64,000 nt of DNA, from the NCBI GenBank assembly GCA_946902985.2, contig OX336389.2, forward strand, positions 1,081,451,788 to 1,081,515,787, read 5' to 3'. Under the pieces are notes generated by a model. The model made no database searches. It was given only the letters and a program-made list of their open reading frames with translations, and had not been told where the DNA came from. Shown one piece after another: positions 56,280 to 64,000 of the stretch (positions within the stretch are counted from its first letter, which is position 1; each line of letters opens with the position of its first letter). Origin of the DNA: Meconema thalassinum. Lineage: Eukaryota > Arthropoda > Insecta > Orthoptera > Tettigoniidae. Made by a program: the position numbers and the translations under genes.

Positions 56280-57000
56280 ACAGTGACAAATAGTATGCTA
56301 CATGTACTATCGTGCAGTAAGCGTGGATGCATTGATAGTGGTATTCGATAGATCTAAATAATTCATTCTCCATCCAACTTGGTTTAGAACATAATATATT
56401 GCATTACTTGTATCTTCTCCCATAAAATACCCAAAATCAGTAATGTAGATTACATAGAAGTTTTGCCTCATAGCTGAGTTTAACAGAATGTTACATATTG
56501 TATTTTTCTCAGTTACGTTTCACCGCCTCTATACCAGCAAATATTTAACCTAGTACCAGTGTAACTTCCACGCACATTCACACCGGTCAATGAACTGAAA
56601 AAAATGATAGGTAGGACTGAAAATGTAATCATTGGGATCGGACAGTTTCTCTCCAAATAAAGGTCACAATTAATTGCACACATATTTCCCATTTAACTTT
56701 AGTTCTTTCTGATTGATGGAACGATAATTGCACAGCATGTGTCTCAATCATTGTACAGTATATTAACCTAACAAATGTACAATTTTTTATGGATGTTGGT
56801 TTGCTATTGTTAACTGTATATTCCTCTTACCAGTGAAATTCAACAGGTGCGTACATAAAAGTATTCCCTATTATTTTTATTATAATTATTATTTTTATTA
56901 ATCACAATAATATTTATATAATTTCTGTTTGTAAACTGATCCTCTGTCCACAGCCATATATACAGCATTTATACAGCCAATTAATACTTTTATGCTGCAC
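56280..57000. other. No gene seen
   Basis: A+T-rich sequence upstream of the candidate promoter. Confidence 0.4.
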
Positions 57001-57375
57001 CCGTGACCGGGAGCGGTCATGTCGTTTGAGGAGTTTGAATGAAGCGCCACTCTGCATTTTCAAACGGGCGCCGTGTGAATGGGGGACCAGTCCGCTGCTG
57101 CTGGCGCTGCTGAGCGCAGCGAATAACGGACCATCGAAGTTGCGAGAATAACTGACTAAAGTTTATCCCGTTGTCCAACAGAGGAGATGACCACGCTATA
57201 AAATAAGCCTGATTTTTATGATGAATTTACAAAAAGAATTATATTTCTATCGGCACGCGTTTGAGATATAAATTAAAGAAGCTTTGGAGCATTACGGCAT
57301 CCAGACCGTAAGCCACACCCTTGGGCAGTATAAATGTCGCAGCAGCGATCGTTGGGACAGCTCTTTCTTAGCCTC
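57000..57375 (+). promoter_or_regulatory. Candidate TATA promoter
   Basis: A G+C-richer island with CGCTGCTGAGCGCAGCG (small palindrome) precedes TATAAAT at 57329-57335. A TCAGT initiator-like word lies at 57374. The TATA-to-TCA spacing of about 45 bp is longer than usual, so an earlier start near 57360 is possible. Confidence 0.35.
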
Positions 57376-58153
57376 AGTGATCTTCGCTAGTGATGTAGGA
57401 TAAGTGCTAAAGTCCGCATCACCGAATTAACAGTGCGCCCCCAATATAGGCCACACAAGACACACCGACAGGCAGTATTAACATAGTGCAGGAAAACATG
57501 ATATTGTGCCAGTGAGTGTGAGTAATTGAAAACTAACTATCTCACTTAGTCTTTTCCAGTGGAAGTGTGCTTGGCTTTTTGAACGTATTAAGTTATTGAG
57601 GAAACATGGTTAGTGCACTAGGGCTGTGTGAGTTACTAGTTGAGACTGTAATTCACAAAGAGTGAAGCGTGATTGTACGTAAAAATACCGCAGTGATTGT
57701 CACAGGGCACCTTTATTACTAGAACATTCTGTTGGAGTGTGCACCTGTTAGAAACCAGTAACTTAGTGTAGAACGCGAATCAACTGAAATATTTTTCGTG
57801 ATGAACTCACAGTGGATATTGCAGCTTATGTGACATACCATTTATATAACAATTAGCCAAGCGAGTGCAGAATTTTCGCGAACTCCAATACATTGACATT
57901 TCTATTCTGTGTGCGGAACATTGCGACAATATGAACAACAGTTTTTCAAGATCTTTCCACGCTATGAAAGTTGATATAAATATGCACTAAACACCAAAGA
58001 TGGGTTAGAGAAGAAGGAAGAGAGAAGAAAGAAGATGTCGATTTCAGGCCATTAAGGGGACCATGAATATCCATGATGGGCCATAAAATGGATAGCTGTC
58101 CGAAGCCGTTGCTGACTCCAACCGGAGATCGAAGCAGTCTTGTGTACTATGGG
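57374..58153 (+). CDS. Candidate 5' exon with 22-codon coding start, gene unknown
   Basis: Downstream of the TATA box lies about 710 nt of leader-like, non-repetitive sequence with short upstream frames. It is followed by ATG at 58088-58090 in a good insect start context (AAAATGG). The frame MDSCPKPLLTPTGDRSSLVY continues for two more codons to TATGGG|gtgagc, a consensus donor at 58154, in phase 0. If unspliced the frame stops at codon 37. The exon call rests on promoter, start context and donor together; no downstream exon was found and the protein is not recognised. Internal donor-like words near 57505 (CCAG|tgagtg, gtgagt) would allow a split leader. Confidence 0.35.
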
Positions 58154-58287
58154 GTGAGCAAACTAGCTAATGGAGGAACCGGACCTCACCAACCGTAGCC
58201 CAGCTTAAGGCCTACACGACATTCTGCAAAATCTAAAGTACTGAAGGACTGTCACTGTGTATTGGTAGTTTTGTCTAGCGTAGTCAT

Positions 58288-58475
58288 GCGTACCCAAACC
58301 TAGTTCTATTTATTAGAGCTGGTCCGTATCCAAACCTGGTTCTTTTTAATATAGCTGAGCCGTATCCAAATCTAGTTCTAATTATGATAGCTGAGCCGTA
58401 TCCAAACCTAGTTCTATTTATTATAGCTGAGCCGTATCCCAGTTAGTTCTATTTATTCTAGCTGAGCTAATACCA
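58288..58475. repeat. 36-bp tandem array, about 5 units
   Basis: CCGTATCCAAACCTAGTTCT recurs at 58324, 58360, 58396 and 58432 with exact 36-bp spacing. Units differ at a few positions. Confidence 0.95.
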
Positions 58476-58644
58476 GGTGTTTATTCAAGTATTTCTTTTC
58501 AAGTGTTGCCCAAGTGTAAAATGCTATTCAGACTTTCCATGTCTTATTTATTTAGTGAGGTTTTGCGACTATCATCGCACGCTTTAATTTAACATTCAAA
58601 TACGCCTCGTGATTCAATTTAGTTATGTGTAAATATATATACAA

Positions 58645-59170
58645 GGTGTCTCAAAAATGTACTAACACTTTGAATGACAATAAAAAGATTATTTATGAAC
58701 ATAGTGACAAGTTTAAGGGCTTAAATTATAGAGGAGACATGTAATTTAAGACTCATGTTTGCAAATGTTCAAATTGAAGTCCGTCAGTGTCCACACAAAG
58801 CTGATAACGCGAAGCAATGGATTCGCAAAACTTACGACAAAGTTCATTTGAATTTCGTGACATTGTCTGTCAATTTCCAATTTCGTGTTGGAATGTAGGA
58901 TTTCCAGCGCAGACGCTTCATGATGCGATGGACGCTATCTTTTGAGATGTGTGTCTCTCAAGCTGTTTGTCGTAGTGAGTTTGGTGGTGATCGAGTGAGG
59001 GCTTCCTACACCTGTCCTTCTTTTCTAGGACTGGTGGATGCCCGTGGTCGTCCAGAACGTTTTTTGTTGACGTTGTGAACGGTTCTATCTGCTTCAAATT
59101 TATCTCTGATGCGAGCAATGGTCCGGTGCGTCGGTGGCGGTTTGTCGAACTCCTGGACACTGAAATATTG
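58645..59170 (-). mobile_element. Internally deleted mariner-like element
   Basis: It starts with ACAAGGTGTCTCAAAAATGT, a mariner-type end. The minus strand joins a transposase C-terminal scrap (LCVDTDGLQFEHL near 58760-58800) directly to the N-terminal helix-turn-helix region (see next entry). The catalytic core is deleted. The right end was not located. Confidence 0.6.
58840..59165 (-). pseudogene. Mariner-like transposase N-terminal DNA-binding region
   Basis: Minus-strand frames give QEFDKPPPTHRTIARIRDKF, then GRPRAS, a basic GRPR-type hook between two helix-turn-helix units, and DSVHRIMKRLRWKSYIP. Frameshifts and stops interrupt it at least twice. The order matches the paired-like N-terminal domain of mariner-type transposases. 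It is a different family from the 7-kb element. Confidence 0.65.
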
Positions 59171-60320
59171 AGATATAATAATCATGGCTTGAAGTTATTC
59201 ATATTAAATAAGTGGTGTGATCTGTAACGAATAGATGACCGACTGACTATTTTCCATATTCTAGAAAGGTTTAAATTCTCATTCTGTGGTAAACCAGATA
59301 TTCATGTACCGAGTTTTGAGTGGTTTTTGATATTTTGTTAGGATGAGTTGTGGCAATGATTTATGATGTTGAATGTTGCATTATTTGGGGGGATGGTGAA
59401 GCCTCAGTTGAACGGGAATGTCGAGGACATGGCACCGTTGTATTGAAAATACTAGGGCTCAAGCACAGTGGCTTGAGAAATTGATATTATAAAATTGATG
59501 TTTCGATTTGATTATGTGGAGCTGTGTTGAATAGGTGTGCAAAATTGATGAGTACAATGTTCATTATTAGAAGAATTATGGTCTATTTGAAGTAAATGAT
59601 GTCACGACATGATAAAATTGAGCTACTGAGAAGGTGGTTACTTGAAGATTAAGAATGAGTATTTCTAAATGAGTATACTTTCCCAGTACAGTCATGTTAT
59701 GAAGGGAGTGTGATTTGAGGCTGAAAAACCTATTAGTCAAATATCTAAAATACCAACTTGAAGGTTATTGTTGAGTGTCAACTTGCATTAATATCTGATT
59801 TTAAGCAGGTTTATTATTTTGATTTAGTGCAACGATTTAATAAGTGGCAAATAATTGAAAACCAAGTGCGAGTTCCAAAGAATTGAGCCGTGTAAATAAT
59901 TTAATGAATGATGCAATTATGTGAACACGATTTGAACACTTATTAAGTAAATAAGAAATTTTTATTTTTGAGTGAAGGCTCACAATTTCATTTTGGATTA
60001 GGAATCTCGGGGTAAAAGACTCTATTTTTACAACCTTGTTGATTTAGGCAGGAGTGTTTCATTTTTATTTTGTGTGTGATATTTTTATTTAATTAAAAGT
60101 GGAGTTGAGAAAGTTGAGAATTTTGTGATTATCCTTTCCTATAGGCTATTCAAGCGTGGAACCCTTAATTTGGTTAGCACCATATTTCTACCCAGTTTGC
60201 CCCGAGTGTTTTCCGAGTCTCGTGCTCAACCGATTTCGAGGTTCACGCATATGTGAGCGTTGGTCTCCAGACTAACGGGCACAATTACGACGTTTTGTAC
60301 TTTTTATGCGTACCAGTGTG
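59170..60320. other. No gene seen
   Basis: A+T-rich spacer with no supported feature. Confidence 0.45.
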
Positions 60321-60905
60321 AAACCCTTTTAAATCGTTAACTTCTATCGTTGCGAGCCATTGAAGTGATTGCATTCTACGCTGTTACCGTACTTTTCAAA
60401 TTTCTTATTTTCTTCATGCGCTCTTGTAGTTGGTTAGTTAAGTTAAGCACCTAAACAAACAAAATGTAACTTATTTGGTCCTGTGGATTTGTAGACTTAG
60501 CTGATTTGCGACTGCTCCTCTACTGGTGTCCATGTCATTACACGTCCCACTGTGGACTCATCGGACTCGTTTTATAAGTTCAATTAAAACTTCTGTAGCT
60601 TAATAATTGTAAATACAGTACTGCTGTACATAATTGTTTCATAAATATCTGCTGAACCTAATTAAGCCTTAATAAGCAATATCTGATGAGGCTTGCTTAA
60701 CGAACAAAACTAGACATCCAATATAGCCCCAATGTGCGTTAGAAGTGTTTTATTAAGTGCATGAATAACTCATGTAATTTATTTGAAGAACTAGCAAATT
60801 AATTATAACTCCTCACCTGATCTAATTGGGTACACTCGTGTTGACCGACTGAAAAGCTTCTACTAACAGATAACTTAGGCAACACTGGAAAACGGCTTCA
60901 AATAT
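60320..60905. repeat. Dispersed repeat, blocks C and inverted AB
   Basis: Block C (60323-60565) is direct to 46830-47105, and 60570-60870 is the complement of 46390-46760. The relative orientation of the two blocks is therefore flipped between the loci. Confidence 0.75.
60676..60725 (+). ncRNA. Possible decayed hammerhead-ribozyme-like motif
   Basis: CTGATGAGGCTTGCTTAACG then AACAAAACTAGAC. The CUGAUGA box is intact, the second box reads AAAAC, and GAC stands where GUC is expected. Probably inactive. Confidence 0.3.
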
Positions 60906-61012
60906 TTCAATATCTTTTAAACAAAAAAAAATGAGTGTGATATCGGGGGAGGCTTTCGTGAGTCCAAATATTCCTCTTATAATAATAATAATAATAATAT
61001 AAATAATAATAA

Positions 61013-61625
61013 TAACTCAGCAATTCTTCTAGGTCTGTGCCGTATCTTGTGTGGGGTTTTGCCTAGGACACCAAGCTGGCTCATCGGCGGGCTCTTGGTG
61101 TCCCCGCCCGGACCCCCACAGGAGTATCGAACTGCGCGATACCTCCCTTTATATAGAGTGCAACTGCACTCCTTGACTGCGAGAAACAAAAGCTCAAGCA
61201 GCCTGAACCTCCCTATGAAGGCTTCCAAAAAGATGGTATATTGGCTTTCACTGCCGGTGAATTAAAACTCAGCAATTCGTCTAGGTCTGTGCCGTGTCTT
61301 GTGTGGGGTTTCGCCTAGGACACCAAGCTGGCTCATCGGCGGGCTCTTGGTGTCCCCGCCCGGACCCCCACAGGAGTATCGAACTGCGCGATACCTCCCT
61401 TTATATAGAGTGCAACTGCACTCCTTGACTGCGAGAAACAAAAGCTCAAGCAGCCCGAACCTCCCTATGAAGGCTTCCAAAAAGATGGTATATTGGCTTT
61501 CACGGCCGGTGAATTAAAACTCAGCAATTCTTCTAGGACTGTGCCGTGTCTTGTGTGGGGTTTCGCCACGGCACAGACCTAGAAGAATTGCTGAGTTTTA
61601 ATTCACCGGCCGTGAAAGCCAATAT
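61013..61625 (+). repeat. 252-bp tandem 5' units of the LINE, with inverted end
   Basis: Two nearly identical units (61013-61264 and 61265-61516) are followed by about 55 bp of a third. That piece folds back into its own complement at 61569-61625 (GCACAGACCTAGAAGAATTG). Each unit contains GACACCAAG ... CTTGGTGTC, a 9-bp stem. They sit directly upstream of the LINE coding region, where tandem promoter units are known in some LINEs. Confidence 0.8.
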
Positions 61626-61893
61626 ACCAATAATAATAACGTTTGCAAAGATGGTCAACAGCTACAACGGCGGAAGAGGAAAATAATTCCCAACGGCGAA
61701 GAAGGTGGAATAACTACGTATCTTTGATGCAACTTAAATCCATTAGTGTCTGTACTGTATCCAGCGGCTAATGGTCAGCGTCTGTTAGCTCAGTGAGCTC
61801 GGCTGGAAACACGATGTTCCAAAGGCCTCAACAACCTCTGGACCTATATGGTCCTGGCACTCACCAGGCCAAACAAGTCAAGTACAAGCAAAC

Positions 61894-62180
61894 ATGAACT
61901 GTGCAAGCAATCACAACTCTACCCCAGGTGGCACCCAATCCACCCGTCCACAATCGGCAACCGGACTTTCGGATTCTGGGGAATCCAGGCAAGCGCAGCA
62001 GAGAGACTCGGAGATCTCTGGTCACCTTCCCTACAAACAGAAAACATTCATTGGAACACTAAACATTAATACCATAATTCAAATTGGAAAATATACAATC
62101 TCACGCAAGAAATCGACAGACAAAAAATTCTCATTCTTGCTCTTCAAGAAACTAGAATGACTGACAACGAAACTATGGAC
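61894..62180 (+). pseudogene. LINE N-terminus and start of APE endonuclease
   Basis: The frame opens with a Ser/Gln-rich leader and reaches TFIGTLNINTI, the first beta strand of the endonuclease. After a frameshift near 62090 the adjacent frame reads ILILALQETRMTD, with the catalytic-type Glu. The start Met at 61894 is provisional. An overlapping frame from 61848 exists. Confidence 0.6.
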
Positions 62181-62181
62181 T

Positions 62182-62733
62182 ATGGAAATTACCGCATTTT
62201 CAAGAGCAAAACATTACAGAGAGTCGCGAATGGCTTCTCTTGTCCACAAATCCATCATTAATTCTGCCAAAGTAGTCACACCCGTTAATGATCAAATTAT
62301 GACCATGCGCATCCAGAGCGCCAACAAGAAATACACTCTTGTCAATGCTCATGCACCTACTAACATCGACAACAAGAAAAATCCTGAAAATTTTGAAAAA
62401 TTTTGGAAAAAACTGGAAAAAATTATGAGTAACATTCATCAAGGTGACGTGAAAATCCTGACGGGAGATTTCAATGCCCAACTTGGCAAAGAAAAAAATC
62501 TATCGAAAAATCATTGGCAAAATTCTGCACACCAAAATACAAACAGCAATGGTACACGATTGGTAGACATTTGTCATCAATTCAATCTCAAAGTTATGTC
62601 TACGCATTTCAGAAAACCTGCACACAAACAGAAAACTTGGCGATCTCCCATTCAACACCTCGGTGAATACCAAATTGATCATGTTGCCATCTCCCATGCA
62701 CACTATAGAACCATCCATGACGTTCAAGTCTGA
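62182..62733 (+). pseudogene. LINE APE-type endonuclease, main part
   Basis: The 183-codon frame includes LVNAHAPTN, then ILTGDFNAQLG near residues 95-105, a hallmark endonuclease motif with catalytic-type Asp and Asn. YQIDHVAISHAHYR near 165-178 is a degenerate form of the C-terminal SDH region. It nicks target DNA for target-primed reverse transcription. The first about 15 codons are out of frame with the true sequence. A TGA at 62731-62733 interrupts the polyprotein, since the same frame continues with RGANIDSDHYLTRIKMKF. Confidence 0.85.
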
Positions 62734-63648
62734 CGAGGGGCAAACATTGATTCAGACCATTATCTCACAAGAATCAAAATGAAATTTTCACCTAAGAGGA
62801 TTCATAAAAAAATATATTACATCCAAAAATTTGACACATCCGAAAATCAAGAAACAAAAATCGCAGAAGATTGGGATAAAGAACCAGTGAACAATTGGAC
62901 GGACTTCGGAAGCAAAATTATCAGAAAAGCCAAAGAACTGATTCCACTAAAAAAGAAAGCAAAACACCCCTGGTGGGATTCCAACTGTGACCGAATCGCA
63001 TTCCAAAAGTACCATAGCCACAAATCTCCAGAAACTTTACAACACTTTCTCGGCGTCCGCAAACAGGCAACCAAAATTATCAGGACAACTAAACGTAATT
63101 TTATAACTAAGCAACTTCAGGCAATCGAGGATGACTTCAGGAATCACAACAGTCGAGATTTTTATAAAACCTTCGGGAACAGAATTAAAGGTTACACACC
63201 GCAAAATTTGACTTTCAAGAAACAAGACGGAAGTCTCGCACTCACTAACCAAGAAAACTGTGAAGAACTAGCACGTTATTTTGCTGACCTCCACAATTGT
63301 CCTGAACTACCTGAGCGATTTATACACACAGTCCCAGAACACATACGACCCGAAGCCAAACCACCAACGCAAGAAAAAATCCATCACCACATTAAAAAAC
63401 TCAAGAACGGAAAGACATCAGGAGAAGAAGGAATCATCGCAGAACTATTGAAAAATCTAGGATCACGATCAATACAGGAAATCACACAGATCATTCAGGA
63501 CATTTGGCGAAGTGAAAAACTACCGGACGAATGGAAATGCGCACTCATCCACCCACTCCACAAGAAAGGAGATAAATCTGATGTAAATAACTACAGAGGA
63601 ATTTCCCTCTTACCCATCGCCTATAAAATCCTCTCCGCCTGTCCTTGA
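62734..63648 (+). pseudogene. LINE linker and reverse transcriptase N-terminal half
   Basis: In the same frame as the endonuclease after the TGA, it begins with SDHYLTRIKM (endonuclease C-terminus). It continues through a basic linker (KKKAKHPWWDSNCDR) and into RT: IKKLKNGKTSGEEGIIAELL, then WKCALIHPLHKKGDKSDVNN and YRGISLLPIAYKILS. These are RT motifs 0 to 2 of RTE-type LINEs. The frame ends by a shift near 63640. Confidence 0.85.
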
Positions 63649-63947
63649 CAACGCAAGAACAACTCGAGCCACTCATCGGTGAATATCAGGCTGGCTTCAG
63701 ACCAAACAGATCTGCCGTCGAACAAATCTTCAATCTGAAATCCACCTTGAAACTTCGAGCCACACGAAATCTCCCAACCATCTGTACATTTGTCGACTTT
63801 CAGAAGGCTTATGACTCCATTGATCGAAAATCTCTTTTTAATGTACTCGAAGAAAACCATCTCGATCCGAAGACGAGACGACTCATCCAACAAACCTTAA
63901 CCAACACAATTTCCAAGGTCAAATTCATTGGAGAGATCTCCCATTAA
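63640..63947 (+). pseudogene. LINE reverse transcriptase palm
   Basis: The frame after the shift has EYQAGFRPNRSAVEQIFNL (RT motif 2a) and CTFVDFQKAYDSIDR (motif A with catalytic Asp). A further shift near 63940 precedes a segment reading GVRQGDGLSPLLFNIV in the neighbouring frame (motif B), which runs to the window end. Motif C is outside. Confidence 0.85.
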
Positions 63948-64000
63948 AACTGGTGTTCGGCAGGGTGATGGACTTTCTCCATTGCTGTTCAACATCGTTC

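Larger units (their letters stand above)
61630..64000 (+). mobile_element. RTE-like LINE with endonuclease and RT, running off the window
   Basis: From about 61.9 kb the plus strand encodes one EN-RT polyprotein broken into at least five frames. Lesions lie near 62090, 62225, 62730 (in-frame TGA), 63640 and 63940. Content and order (APE endonuclease then RT with no gag-like first ORF seen) suit the RTE clade. The 3' end lies outside the window. Confidence 0.8.

Noticed and set aside
61047..61517. Pair of identical 72-codon frames on each strand
   Set aside because: They arise because the 252-bp unit is duplicated. They carry no motif, and the unit is better explained as LINE 5' sequence.

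Overview
This window is repeat-dominated, A+T-rich nuclear DNA from an insect. tRNA-headed SINEs, a BEL/Pao LTR element, several non-LTR retrotransposons, Tc1/mariner and hAT remnants and long introns or intergenic deserts all point that way. The SINE types recall those I associate with polyneopteran insects (cockroach, stick insect and cricket lineages), but I cannot name a species from the sequence. Nothing suggests bacterial or viral DNA, a CRISPR array or an operon.

Layout. 1-6016 is a minus-strand BEL/Pao retrotransposon: possible LTR, gag, zinc knuckle/protease, reverse transcriptase, start of RNase H. It is scrambled by a 2.5-kb tandem duplication and by template-switch filler. 7019-7762 is a Tc1/mariner-like element with long terminal inverted repeats, abutting a broken plus-strand non-LTR retrotransposon (7764-9125). 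From 9.1 to 21.9 kb the sequence holds SINEs, a small hAT element (12274-12939), a candidate DNA transposon with CGACG sub-terminal repeats, a degenerate ~143-bp tandem array and LINE fragments. 21.9-25.7 kb has a 293-bp tandem array and a foldback element with 88-bp inverted ends. 26-46 kb contains a 43-bp minisatellite, more LINE and SINE copies, a decayed ~145-bp array (32.9-34.4 kb) and a second locus of the 293-bp family. 42-54 kb is mostly featureless A+T-rich DNA. 54-60 kb has SINEs, a candidate promoter with first exon, a 36-bp array and a deleted mariner. 61.0 kb to the window end is a plus-strand EN+RT LINE preceded by two 252-bp tandem units.

Host genes. Only exon-sized candidates are visible. 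Two plus-strand exons (14939-15086 and 25784-26015) have splice sites and exactly compatible phases. Together they would encode the Pro-rich, PPPPY-containing C-terminal part of an unidentified protein across a 10.7-kb intron. A third candidate (about 57.37-58.15 kb) looks like a TATA promoter, a long 5' leader and a 22-codon first coding exon. Everything else that encodes protein is a mobile-element remnant, nearly all inactivated by frameshifts or stops.

The most interesting signals are: the phase-matched exon pair; the microhomology-templated rearrangement in the BEL element; the foldback element carrying tRNA-like modules and an internal satellite; decayed tandem arrays with ~143-147-bp periodicity at several loci that share anchor words; possible decayed hammerhead-ribozyme cores in a dispersed repeat; and a 41-bp retro-insertion inside a SINE with a perfect 14-bp target duplication.
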